From contig NC_133122.1 of the NCBI RefSeq assembly GCF_033568475.1, forward strand, positions 167,364,130 to 167,428,129: a DNA stretch of 64,000 bases, in the 5' to 3' direction. Shown in pieces: positions 11,957 through 22,397 of this stretch. This DNA is from Henckelia pumila (taxonomy: Eukaryota > Streptophyta > Magnoliopsida > Lamiales > Gesneriaceae). The position numbers were made by a program, and so were the translations under genes. The notes beneath the pieces are model-generated. The model ran no database searches. It was not told where the DNA came from and saw nothing but the letters and a program-made list of their open reading frames with translations. How positions within the stretch are numbered: position 1 is the stretch's first letter; each line of letters begins with the position of its first letter.

Positions 11957-12941
11957 ATAACATTATTTCATAATATTTTATCTGATATTGAAATATTTTA
12001 TATATCAAAATGCTAGAATTCTTGTTAGATCAGACTAAAAATCCTATAAAAATAAGTAGTCTCTAGTTGGTAAAGACAATATATGCAACATACACAACAC
12101 AAGATACACAATAAAGTTGTACAAACCAATATTATATTCTTTCAATTGGTAGATTTTGGTGCATCCAGATATTTCCAAGGTATTTTTTTTAAAAAAAATT
12201 TATATCGTTATGAGTTCATTGTTTAAAGTGTGCACACTGGCGGTTCCAGACCCTTGAATTTTATTTTAAATTACTAAAATATTTTTATATTTTAAAAATT
12301 ATAATTTATGAGCATAAATTAGGAATCAAACACGGAAATAAAAAAAAAGTCAAAAAATTTAAGTTAATCTTTATTGTTTAATGTGTGCAAAGTGATCCGA
12401 AAATTTATGGCCCGTAATATTTAATAAATCATAGTTCAATCACTAAGTTTTTAAACTTAAACACAAATGAATTTAAGTTTTTTAAATCTAAAAACAAATT
12501 GTTGAAGCAAAAATTGTTAACTTATAAGCTTGTGAGTTTGAATTTTATTTTATCAGTCGCAACAACTGCATTGAAGAAAAAAAAATTTGCTGAGAAGAAT
12601 ATTACGAATATTAATTAATTATACTGAAATATATGTATATATTAGTTTATCGATGAAGTTATTATTAATTATTTTCAAAAAATAAAAATTCGTATATTAT
12701 TTAAATGAAAGTACTATATTTAAATTTTGTTATGTGGTGATTGTGTGTATATATATATAATCTTTTATTATGTCCGGCCGTCTCCCTTCATAAAATTCAT
12801 GGATCCGCCCCAAGTGCGCATATGAGGGGAATATTTTAGAGATAATCCTGTAATGGAAACAGGAACCAAGCATTGTTCCAGAGATTTATTCAAAAGATTG
12901 AAATTAAATAATCATGCACGAATCAAAGTAAAAAAGAAACA
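11516..12941. other. AT-rich intergenic DNA with a tandem duplication and TA microsatellite
   Basis: No gene seen. An approximately 80-bp unit is tandemly duplicated (about 11650-11729 and 11730-11810; both carry a TTGTTTATTATRAATTT core followed by CTATAAAA). A TA microsatellite lies at about 11932-11954. The remainder is AT-rich and unremarkable, apart from possible hAT-like ends discussed among the rejected items. Confidence 0.6.
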
Positions 12942-12947
12942 TTTATT
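12942..12947 (-). terminator. Polyadenylation signal of the dirigent gene
   Basis: AATAAA on the minus strand, 57-62 nt past the dirigent stop codon, a normal place for a plant near-upstream element. Confidence 0.5.
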
Positions 12948-13003
12948 TTAATTCATAAATCTGATCACAAGACATAACTCGTTATAATGAAAAAGGTAAT
13001 CAA

Positions 13004-13567
13004 TCAATAATGCGTGACATACACATCATACTCAACCGTGGCATCTCCATTCTTCAGATCGAAACTGTGCGTTTTGGCCTGAGCATACCCGGAAGCAAAT
13101 CGGAAGAGCCCACTTCCCCCTATCACAGGCATTTCCCTCACCTTATTAAATATCGCATTCCTGCCCATTATAGTGATCGTACTCCCGTTGTATTTCCCAT
13201 GCGTGAACACAAAATTCATGGCCATCAACAATCCTATCTCTTCCTGCGAAGCTAGCCCATAAAACCCCTGCGCTTTCCCGACCACTTTCGAGCTCAGTTG
13301 GGGCTCTGTGGTCAGTAGGTTATCGATCATGTTGATCTGCCCAAATCCAGTGAAGTTCTTGGGTCTCACGATTGGGACGGATGTTGGGTTTGTGCCGCTG
13401 ACTACGTCGTGCCAGTATACTCGGAAATGGGTGAGCTTCTTTCTGATCAGTTGTCTGCGTTTGAGTTCCGATGTTTTCATGTAGGAGGTTTCTTCGCCGG
13501 TGGCGATGGAGCAGAGTAGGATGCAGGCCGAGAGGATTATGAAATAACATTGGAGAATTTTAGCCAT
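13004..13567 (-). CDS. Dirigent protein
   Basis: An intact intronless frame of 187 residues, the usual length for plant dirigent proteins, which are secreted and steer the stereochemistry of radical coupling of phenolics (lignans and related compounds) in the apoplast. Residues 1-24 form a hydrophobic signal peptide. The dirigent domain follows: [20 protein letters not shown] (about 46-65), [15 protein letters not shown] (about 75-89), [14 protein letters not shown] (about 97-110), [20 protein letters not shown] (about 117-136), then [19 protein letters not shown] (about 144-162) and a C-terminal YDVYVTHY. N-glycosylation sites are visible at NFT and NGS. The start is the first ATG of the frame, directly before the signal peptide. 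The sequence resembles the DIR-b/d subgroup (a judgement from memory of family motifs); substrate unknown. A TATA box and a poly(A) signal frame the gene. It is one of two host genes in the window. Confidence 0.93.
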   Translation of the reverse strand: MAKILQCYFIILSACILLCSIATGEETSYMKTSELKRRQLIRKKLTHFRVYWHDVVSGTNPTSVPIVRPKNFTGFGQINMIDNLLTTEPQLSSKVVGKAQGFYGLASQEEIGLLMAMNFVFTHGKYNGSTITIMGRNAIFNKVREMPVIGGSGLFRFASGYAQAKTHSFDLKNGDATVEYDVYVTHY

Positions 13568-13640
13568 AGTTGGTGAAAAGTTCGTATTATAAAGTCTATG
13601 ATCGTTTTCTATAGTCGATGGCAGAACTCAGATGAGTCAC

Positions 13641-13654
13641 TTATATATATAAAT
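13641..13654 (-). promoter_or_regulatory. TATA box of the dirigent gene
   Basis: The minus strand reads TTTATATATATAAG about 75-90 nt upstream of the dirigent ATG, leaving an inferred 5' UTR of roughly 45 nt. Confidence 0.6.
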
Positions 13655-13821
13655 AAATTTCGATCCGGGAGCTCAACAGAGTGGGACTATAATTAGTGCG
13701 TTTGTTTATAATATACACGAGATTGTCAGATTGTTATTCGATTCTTGTCTTTTCACCTACCACAATATATATATATAAATTTTCATTTGCTCAAACAATG
13801 CTGCCCAACTCGTTCTCGACA

Positions 13822-13898
13822 ACTAAAACCCGGTACCGTGTTTTAGTGATACGAAATTTTTTTAAAAAAACAACTAAAACTTGGTACCAGATTTTAGT
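13822..13898. repeat. Two 26-bp palindromes upstream of the dirigent gene
   Basis: At 13822-13847 and 13873-13898 lie two related palindromes, 51 bp apart. Each has arms ACTAAAAC and (G/A)TTTTAGT around a central GGTACC. The first is palindromic in its arms and centre; the second differs at a few positions. They lie 170-245 bp upstream of the dirigent TATA box. They may be a duplicated regulatory site or part of a small transposon. Confidence 0.6.
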
Positions 13899-13963
13899 GA
13901 TCGGAAAAAAAAGTGGGCAGAAATGGTTGGACAGCTAAGAATTACTCATACATATATATATAC

Positions 13964-14013
<50 letters not shown>

Positions 14014-14459
14014 TCTAAAAACATGAATTAAAAAAAAAACTTTTTATCATTTGGTTTCACTAATATTTGGCTAATTGACTTATACAAAAATATTGATTTT
14101 TATAATAAAAATATTATTTTTTATTACAGATATATATCGAATCTACATAACTCACAATATAGATATGTGAGTATGTGACATCATCTCTTAAGAAAATTTA
14201 TATATATATCTATATATATGTGTGTGATGGATTGCTAAAAGTTTGAATGTTTGAATTTTCTCAATGATATTTAGAAATTTCTTCCTGCTCTCAATTTTGA
14301 AAAAAATATTTAAAAATAGTATTTTAAAATTGGATGAATATTATAATTAATATAGAGATACTTTTTTGAAAGTTTTGGAACAAGTTAGGTAGGTTGGAAA
14401 AATGTGGATTTTCTTCCCACACGGGCATGGCGCGCGCGATTGAAACAATAAGAACTCCA

Positions 14460-14499
<40 letters not shown>

Positions 14500-14844
14500 T
14501 AATAAAACAAAAGAAAAATATAAAAGAAACAGATATTTCATGTTCCGTAATAAAAAAATCGACCCCTACCAACTACATTAGGACAAATTTTGTGACCACG
14601 AGTCCAATTAATTGGATTTTGATGTGAATACATGGATTTAGAATATTCAAATACTAATTGTGCTTTTATGGGAAAAAACTATATATTATTTTAAAAATTC
14701 ATGTGATAGTATGAAATAAATATCATATTAATGATATCTCGGGTAAAACTATATTACGTGTCAGCATATTAGTAGTGTAATACGCATAAATATATACCAA
14801 TAGGGGGAGGAAGCACGAAGTGAGAGTGTGTTTTTAAGTTGGTG
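13899..14844. other. AT-rich intergenic DNA with TA and AAT microsatellites
   Basis: A TA/CA-rich microsatellite covers about 13952-14009 and a perfect AAT triplet run about 14459-14499. No gene was recognised. The short frames across the AAT run are low-complexity artefacts. Confidence 0.6.
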
Positions 14845-15634
14845 GAGTAAGTGAGGGGAAATTGCATATATCATTCTTGTGAAATCGCGTGTTTGCTGAT
14901 AACTTCTTATGAAATTTTTTTGAGATAGAAGCCCCTTATGATTCTAAATCTGTATCATACACTCCCTTCTGGCTAAAAAATGACTAAAATGCTCTTAATG
15001 TTATAAGATAATTTAATATTAAAATATATTTCGTGTATGACAAATATTATGATAAAATAATTATATATAATTTTCATATTTATTTAAATAAAATTTGATT
15101 TTTTACCCAATTAAATATAAAATTATAAAACAAAACTAATTTAATTATTTATTTAAGTAAGGGTATTTTTGTCAATTTTTAACTGGAAAGGGTGTGTATG
15201 CTACAAATCTAGAATCACAAGGGGTTATTAGCTTAAAAAAAATTTCATAGGGAGTTATTAGCAAACTCGGGATTTCACAGGGGTGATATATGCAATTTTT
15301 TCGAGTAAGTGAAAATTCGATTAATGATAAAAAAAAATTTGATTTTTCTATCAATACTTTATCATATAAGTCTGACGCGTATAAATTTATATTTTCTTAT
15401 GGTTCAATACCATCAGTGGTGGAGTGCACATAAATATCCACCAATAGGGGCGAGGAAGTGCACCTAAAAATATTTTCAAATTGGTAAAGTAAATAAATGT
15501 TTGAGCAATGATCAACATCTCGATTTCTCTATTAGAAATTTCTTGGGTGATTTTGTCAAGATAAATTCACTTTTTCTTATTTGTCAATGCCCTTAGTGGC
15601 GTAGTGGGAATAAATATCTTTTATCAGGGGAGAT
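14755..15634 (+). repeat. Three diverged tandem units (interrupted by a MITE)
   Basis: A block with GTGG(Y)GKAGTG, ATAAATATC, CCAATAGGGG and GAGGAAG recurs at about 14763-14820, 15411-15465 and (truncated) 15593-15634. The first unit is split by the MITE at 14855-15302. The last is cut by the LTR beginning at 15635. No coding capacity; family not recognised. Confidence 0.5.
14855..15302. mobile_element. Mutator-like MITE
   Basis: A 448-bp element whose ends are long inverted repeats of about 140 bp. The left end reads GGGGAAATTGCATATATCAT; the complement of the right end reads GAAAAAATTGCATATATCAC, and the match continues through TGTGAAATC, AATCTAAATC-type and CATACAC blocks. It is flanked by the direct repeat GAGTAAGTGA (14845-14854 and 15303-15312), consistent with the 9-10-bp duplication typical of Mutator-like elements. 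The AT-rich interior has no coding capacity. Confidence 0.8.
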
Positions 15635-16242
15635 TGATAAGTGTGTTGTGTATACATTATTTTGTGTCATTTTTATATTATTTTGCATGAAATTATTTTA
15701 TTTCGTTTGTTTTATTGGTATTTTATTTTATGTGCATGTATTCTACTCTACTGGTTGAATTTTGTAGGTTAATGGAGTTTTTAGGACCCAACTGAACTAC
15801 AGACGCGCGCGCGGGCGGACCACTATCGCGCGCGTGCGCCATACAAAATTTCAGATACATGAAAATCAAGAGGCGCGTGGGCGAGATTCTTCCTCGCGTG
15901 TGCGCAGAAGGAAAATCCAGAGACTCGAAAGAAGGCCGCGCGCGAGCAAGCTACTGTCTCGCTTGCGCGCAAGAGGTTGATTGGGACACTGTCTTATTAT
16001 ACAGCGCGCGCGCGTGCGCGAGATCCTTTCCAGGCGTGCGCGCATGTTCGGGAGCATGATATGTTCGAGAATTTTAGGTTGAGGAGGATTCTAATTGGTG
16101 CGGACCCTATAAATAGAAGTTTTATGATCTTTTTGGGGACTTTTTGTCTTTTGATTTTTACGCAAAAGCTGAAGGCGGCTGCTTGAACACTTCTCTTGTT
16201 TTTCTTCTATTCTCGTAATTTCTAGTTTATGATTTTAGACTT
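15635..16242 (+). repeat. Old LTR fragment, left part, with CpG-rich block
   Basis: It starts TGATAAGTGTGTTGTG, the typical opening of a plant gypsy LTR, and continues through an unusual GC-rich block (about 15803-16048) made of GCGCGCGC-type runs, then a promoter-like CTATAAATAG at about 16110. It is interrupted at 16242 by the Tat element and resumes at 37230. The short open frames in the GC block are not convincing genes. Confidence 0.6.
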
Positions 16243-16884
16243 TGATACCTCGGAAAATTATTTTAACCCGGACCGTTCATTATGGGTTTAAGAGGGTTGG
16301 CCCAATTATGGGATTATTATTATATATAAGGTCCAGCCCAGTTTCCTACCTGTTAGGGTTTGTCAAGACCTGGGCTACTGTTAATGGGCCGAATAGAGCT
16401 GGGGCCCAATGGGCTTGGTATGTTTTCTAGTTCAAGTGGAACTCGAATACATTGAAGATAAGCCTGACTATTGCACAGATATGAATGAGATAGGGATAAA
16501 CTCAAGGGCGGACCAATGAATGAAGAGAGCTACTCCATGACATGTTATAATTCGACTAGGTAACTTACTCTATTTTTTCTATAAATATAGGTACTGTTAT
16601 GATTGTGTTCATTCATTACTCACTATTCATTATTCATCACACATTCACTCTCACTTTTACAGCCACGCACCCATACTCTCTCGTTTTTGTATTAATCATA
16701 CCCTCTGCCTTCAAGACACGGACTTAGGCATCGGAGGGGTCACGCCGAAAATACATTCGGCGCCCCCCCTGGCCTAGTTGTTGCCTGTGCAGAACTTGGT
16801 GGTACTCGACCCGACCTGCTTCATTGAAGATTTGGAGGATCCATTCTACCAGACCGAACTCGAGGTAAAATTCCGACATCATCA
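16243..16884 (+). repeat. 5' LTR of the Tat element
   Basis: Same length (642 bp) as the right LTR, differing by scattered substitutions. A TATA box TATAAATA lies at 16580-16587. The LTR ends directly before the PBS. Confidence 0.9.
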
Positions 16885-16886
16885 AT

Positions 16887-16902
16887 TGGCGCCGTCTGTG
16901 AG
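16887..16902 (+). promoter_or_regulatory. Primer-binding site of the Tat element
   Basis: TGGCGCCGTCTGTGAG two nucleotides after the 5' LTR. The TGGCGCC start is characteristic of Tat/Athila-type elements. Confidence 0.85.
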
Positions 16903-16924
16903 AATTTGAAGAAAAAGAGTTTCG

Positions 16925-17354
16925 ATGGCTAATCAGAATGGAGATCGCCCAAATTTAGAGGAATTAGTAACTCAGGCTGTTCAGAGGGCGTTGGCGGAAA
17001 GGGGTGAGGCCAATCCCCCGCACCCCGATCATAATGCTCACCTCGAGGAGATCAAAATGTTGAAGGAAGAGATGGAGCAGCTAAGGAAGAAGCAGGCCGG
17101 GTAACTAGCTACCACACCCAGAAACATTCCTTTTACTCAGGAAATATTGGACGCCGACCTCCCTAAACAATTCAAATTGCCTCACGTCGGGGAGTATGAT
17201 GGTAAAGGAGATCCTAAAGACCATTTAGCACGCTTCGAGAATGCAGCTCTGTTGCATAAATATTCTGATCAGATCAAGTGTAGGGATTTTCTTACTACTC
17301 TCATAGGACCAGCCCAACAATGGTTCAATATGCTACGCCATGGGGAGATCAAGT
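16925..17354 (+). pseudogene. Tat-element gag, N-terminal part
   Basis: An ATG at 16925 opens a frame with a short coiled-coil stretch (HLEEIKMLKEEMEQLRKKQ) and an in-frame TAA at 17102-17104. It then continues in the same frame with PFTQEILDADLPKQFKLP, YDGKGDPKDHLARFENAALL and WFNMLRHGEIK. This is the conserved start of plant Tat gag (retrotransposon gag domain: the GDP...H...F pattern and the WF...L motif). The frame is cut at 17354 by a solo LTR and resumes with KEFKDF at 19230, exactly where the gag domain should continue. Structural capsid protein in origin, now inactive. Confidence 0.85.
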
Positions 17355-19229
17355 TGAAAGAGTGGGTGCCCGGTGAGCCAACTTGTGGCTAAGGGCTTTG
17401 ATGACTCTTTGTATAAACAATCTTTTGTTTAATATTATTTACACTTTTATTAATGGCAATGACTTTATCTTTCTTCATATTGTTATATTGTGATATACTA
17501 TTGTTGTTTTGATAAAGACCTTGAATATACTATTGTTGTTTTGATAAAGACCTTGAATATACTATAGTGTATGTAAGATGTGGTAGAACAAGGGGATGTC
17601 TATCATGAAACACATCTTATAGTCACTGTATATTCTAAACTGTTCCTAGTCGATTGAGCCGTCCGATAATAAGGATAAGGATCACTCGAGTTTGAGACTA
17701 GCATTTGCGATGCAGAGTACCACGTTTCATTGGTAAGGAACATAGAGATGTTCGAAGCATGCAAATGGATATTCATACGATGAATGATCGAACTACCCTA
17801 TCCGGACTTTCCAAGTGGTTATCACTTATCGAGTGGATAAAGTCCGCGGTTTTGGTTGTACACCATTAGTCCTTACTACTTGAAACATCATTGAGACTCT
17901 ATATGCTAGTACTGTGCTTTGACTCGTTTACCGACTCTATTGGGGTCATCAGGTATTGGGATTGGGTACAGTTACAACACATATAGGAGTCGATGCTTTG
18001 TTGTCAAGGATTCACCACATACTTGCGAGTGTGGATATCCTATGCGATCTGAGGAGATATTAGTGTGACGAATCTCTGGCCAGAGTACATGATGTGTTTT
18101 AAGAAATGGTTTCTTAGTAACACATGCGATGTCACTATTTGATCTTCAAGATGTATTGCATAGTTATCGAATCTCGAACAACTCTCGATATACCAATGGT
18201 TGTTGATTCGATCGGGATATATGGATGAAGGGACCGTACTGTACGCTAACCAAAATCTATTGGTTCTTGCAGGCACTATCAGTGATACCTAGGAAATCAT
18301 GGGGCGATGTTGCTAGGCGCTCTTACCATGATTCGATGGGCAAGTCGGAAATTGTTGTCCGAGTCACAAGGAGTTGTGAGCCCACGGCTAGCTGTATCCC
18401 TGAACCATTGAGGGTCACACAGAGTAATGGATTTTTAATCCCCGTTGAGATAGTTAAATTTAAAGAGTTAAATTTAATGAACAAAGAAGTTGGACTTCTT
18501 AATTATGAGTAGAGGAGTAAGATTTCCTAAAATGACATAGGGATGGGCATTTTTGGAAATCACTGAATTCGGATTCAGAAAAATTTATCTTGACTTTAAA
18601 AGGTGCAGAAATGGTTTCTGTGCACATTGGTGAAATCGGTTTATCAATCGGAGTCACGATGAATTTTATATTAATTTCTGAACATGCGGGCTTTGCTTGT
18701 CGGGCTTGAACTTATGACTAATGGGCCCTAAGCTGTTAGCGGCCTACATTATAAATAAGTTATTGCAGTACAGAAATTAGAGACAACAGGTCACAATTTT
18801 CGAAAAAACCCTATTTTTCTCTCAGTAGTGGCCGCCCTCCTTCTCCCCTCTGCTCGGAAAATCCAGTCTGTGAATTTTGAATCGCAGTCTGGTTTAACGG
18901 ATCAAATTCGTTAATCTCTTCGTAGAAACTTCTGATAGATTTTCTAGTGCAATCTATCAGAGGGATTAAATATCCGTTCGTGGACCTGATTGAAGAACAG
19001 TTCGTCCATCAGTTCCAGGGATATACAACAAGAGCAGAGAAATCTGTTGGTGTCCATAATCTCGCTTCGAGATTGGAGGTAAAAATTTATAATTGTTATT
19101 TAATTTTTACACACACAATTTAATCGTAAGGTTTTGATACCCACTATGGAATCGTTTCATATAAAATTTTTAAACTTCCGCTGCACCGGGTATCAATCCT
19201 GATTGATCTGATCGCCGCGTTCTCCAACA
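17355..19229 (+). repeat. Solo LTR of a Copia element within gag
   Basis: This 1875-bp LTR starts TGAAAGAGTGGGTGCCC and ends TTCTCCAACA. It is clearly homologous along its length to the 1866-bp LTRs of the nearby Copia but carries many substitutions. It is flanked by CAAGT (17350-17354) and CAAGG (19230-19234), a target duplication with one change. Removing it restores the gag codon series E-I-K-E-F-K-D-F. No internal Copia sequence remains, so it arose by LTR-LTR recombination. Confidence 0.88.
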
Positions 19230-20402
19230 CAAGGAATTCAAGGATTTTAGCAAATCCTTTTTGCATCACTTTGCTAGTAGCAAAAAGCATTCTACCACTA
19301 CTTTCAGCCTCTTTGCAATCAAGCAACGAGAGCATGAAAATTTAAGAGCATATATCCGCAGTTTTAGTGCCTTGGCTCTCGCGGTACCCATGGCTACCCC
19401 AGAACTGCTCATCAGTGCCTTCATGCAAGGGCTGGATACAAAAGATTTTCTCAAATCTTTAATAAAAAGGCCGCCGAAGACATACGAGGAATTACTCGCC
19501 CGAGCGGAGAAATATGTCAAATGGAAGAAATACAGGTTTCGCGGGCAGCTGTGAAGAGGGAACGACCAAAAAGTCCAAAGAGCAATAGGGTTCCGAGCAA
19601 TAATTCAGGGATGGGACAGCCATTCCGACCCGCGTTGTTGGGAGAATTAACCTCTTTCACTCCTTTACGCATGAGTAAAGTCCGAGCTCTACAAATTTGT
19701 GACGATCAGAAGCTCACACAAAGGCCTCCATGGACTGAAAAGGGACCTCGAAATAGGGAATCAGATAAGTATTGTCACTTTCACAATGAGTATGGGCATA
19801 CTACGGAGAACTGTCGTCAATTAGATCAAGAGATTGAAAGGATAATACAGCAACACTCTGAATTAAAAAAATATATTGACCCGTCAAGAGGGGTATCGCC
19901 CGTACAGGGGACAGGGAGGAAGGTCAAGACAAAGAGCCAGGACTGTTCCTCCCCACGAAGACTTCAATCATCCAAATCAAGACCAGCACAGGGAGGACCG
20001 AGATCATCAAAGACCGGCCCCTCCTGCTCGAGGAATTATCAACATGATTTTTGGAGGCCCTACTGATGGAGATTCCAATCGAGCTAGGAAAACTAGCAGC
20101 CAAAAATTAATAAATATGGAGATTGAAAATCAGACTGTCAACACTAGCCCGACCCTCTCTTTTGGGCCGGAAGATTTAAAAGGGGTTTCTAGCAACCATA
20201 ATGATGCACTGGTAATAAGGGCCATGGTCGCGAATTACGATATGGCCCGGATATTTGTGGATTCAGGCAGTTCTGTCAATGTTCTATTCCAAGAAGCTAT
20301 CAATCAAATGGACCTGGGACAGTACAAAATGAATCCCGTCGTTACATCACTCTTTGGTTTCACAGGTCATGCAATCCGGCCTGTTGGGTTAGTACATCTA
20401 CC
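19230..20402 (+). pseudogene. Tat-element gag C-terminus and protease start
   Basis: This continues gag after the solo LTR: KEFKDFSKSFLHHFASSKK, KQREHENLRAYIRSFSALA, MQGLDTKDFLKSL, ARAEKYV. A one-base deletion near 19515 shifts the frame to MEEIQVSRAAVKRE. The Tat-type zinc-binding motif CHFHNEYGHTTENC (about 19773-19814) follows, then QLDQEIERII. A second shift near 19880 leads into the basic linker, GIINMIFGGPTDGDSNRARK, and the aspartic protease with active site RIFVDSGSSVNVLF (about 20248-20289). The frame is cut at 20402 by the Copia insertion in LVHLP and resumes at 29488 with LTLGKCNGRKT. Catalytic DSG is retained, but the frameshifts kill the gene. Confidence 0.85.
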
Positions 20403-22268
20403 TGTAAGAGTGGGTGCCCAGTGAGCCAACTGTGTGGCTATGGGCTTTGTTGACTCTTTGTATAAACAATCTTTTGTTTAATATTATTTACACTTTTATG
20501 GCAATGACTTTATATTACTTCATATTGTTATATTGTGATATACTATTGTTGTTTTGATAAAGACCTTGAATATACTATAGTGTATGTAAGATGTGGTAGA
20601 ACATGGAGATGTCTATCATGAAATACATCTTATAGTCACTGTATATTCTAAAACCGTTCCTAGTCGATTGAGCCGTCCGATAATAAGGATAAGGATCGCT
20701 CGAGTTTGAGACTAGCATTTGCGATGCGGAGTACCACGTTTCATTGGTAGGGAACATGGAGATGTTCGAAGCATGCAAATGGATATTCATAGGATGAATA
20801 GTCGAACTACCCTATCCGGACTTTCCAAGTGGTTATCACTTATCGAGTGGATAAAGTCCGCGGTTTTGGTTGTACACCATTAGTCCTTACGACTTGAAAC
20901 ATCATGGAGACTCTATATGCTAGTGCTGTGCTTTGACTCGTTTACCGACTCTATGGGGGTCATCAGGTGTCGAGATTGGGTACAGTTACGACACATATAG
21001 GAGTCAATGCATTGTTGTCAAGGATTCACCACATACTTGCGAGTGTGGATATCCTATGCGATCTGAGGAGATATTAGTGTGACAAATCTCTGGCCAGAGT
21101 ACTTGATGTGATTTAAGAAATGGTTTCTTAGTAGCACATGCGATGTCACTAATTTGATCTTCAAGATGTATTGCATAGTTATCGAATCTTGAGCGACTCT
21201 CGATATACCAATGGTTGTTGATTCGATCGGGATATATGGATGAAGGGACCGTACTGTACGTTAACCAAAATCTACTGGTTCTTGTAGGCACTATCAGTGA
21301 TACCTAGGGAATCATGGGGCGATGTTGCTAGGCGCTTTACCATGATTCGTTGGGCAAGTCGGAAAGTGTTGTTCCGAGTCACAAGGAGTTGTGAGCCCAC
21401 GGCTAGCTGTATCCCTGAACCATTGAGGGTCACACAGTGTAATGGAGTTTTAATCCCCGTTGAGATAGTTAAATTTAAAGAGTTAAATTTAATGAACTAA
21501 GGAGTTGGACTTCTTAAATAAGAGTAAGGGAGTAGGGTTTCCTAAAATGACATAGGGATGGACATTTTTGGAAACCACTGAATTCGGATTCAGGAAAATT
21601 TATTTTGACTTTAAAACGTGCAGAAATGGTTTCTGTGCACATTGGTGAAATCGTTTCATCAATCGGAGTCACGATGAATTTTATATTAATTTCTGAACGA
21701 GCGGGCTTTGCTTGTCGGGCCCCAGCTTATGATTAATGGGCCCTAAGGAGTTAGTGGCCTGCATTATAAATAAGTTATTTCAGTACAGAAATTACACACA
21801 ACAGGTCATTATTTTTGAGAGCAATTTTCGAAAACCCTACCCTCTCTCTCAAAAACGTTTTCGGCCGACCCCTCCCCTCTGCCCGAGAAAATTCCGGTCT
21901 GTGATTTTGAGTCGCGGTCAGGAATAACGAATCAGATTCGTGTAATCTCTTCGCAGAAAACTTCTGATAGATTTTCTAGTGCAATCTATCAGAGGGATTA
22001 AACCTCTGTTCGTGGACCTGATTGAAGGCGTTCATCGGTTCCAGGGAGAGACAACAAGAGCAGAATTGTTCTGTTGGTGTCCATTAATCTCGTTGCGAGA
22101 TTTGAGGTAAAATTTATTTAATTGTTATTTAAATTTTACACACACAATAATTCAATCGTTGTATGGTTGATACCCACACCATGGAATCGTTCCATGAGAA
22201 AATTTTTAAACTTCCGCTGCACCGGGTATCAATCGTAATTGGTCTGGGAACTCGCCAGTTTTCCTACA
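20403..22268 (+). repeat. 5' LTR of the young Copia element
   Basis: It begins TGTAAGAGTGGGTGCCC and ends GTTTTCCTACA. A TATA box TATAAATA is at 21765-21772, so R should begin near 21800. A perfect 10-bp hairpin (CTGATAGATT/AATCTATCAG, 21964-21992) lies downstream of it and is also conserved in the solo LTR. Short antisense frames in this LTR are not genes. Confidence 0.93.
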
Positions 22269-22269
22269 G

Positions 22270-22282
22270 TGGTATCAGAGCC
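22270..22282 (+). promoter_or_regulatory. Primer-binding site of the young Copia
   Basis: TGGTATCAGAGCC one base after the 5' LTR, matching the 3' end of plant initiator tRNA-Met as is usual for Copia. Confidence 0.92.
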
Positions 22283-22397
22283 AGGTTGCTCAGATCAATC
22301 GATTGAATTAATCAATTGTACAAAATTTTTGAGTCTCGGTTTTTGAAACAAAATAAATATTTTTAATAAAAAAATTTTTTTTTTCCGGGGGCGAAAC

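Noticed and set aside
12235-12816. Possible hAT-like element (left CACTGGCGGTTCCAG, right GGATCCGCCCCAAGTG)
   Set aside because: The ends are only loosely complementary and no 8-bp target duplication could be found.
14324-14627. Open frames on both strands over the AAT microsatellite
   Set aside because: The frames exist only because the triplet repeat encodes Asn, Leu or Tyr runs without stops; no domain or gene signals.
15859-16186. Open frames in the CpG-rich block
   Set aside because: Stop codons are rare in alternating CG sequence; residues are low-complexity Arg/Ala and no start context or homology is visible.
20575-21500. Short frames in the Copia LTRs that recur identically at 27789-28714
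   Set aside because: They recur because the two LTRs are copies; no domain, and related LTRs (17355-19229, 42088-44337) do not keep them as matching frames.
22270-22282. TGGTATCAGAGCC sites as possible tRNA genes
   Set aside because: They match only the tRNA 3' end complement and abut LTRs, so they are primer-binding sites.
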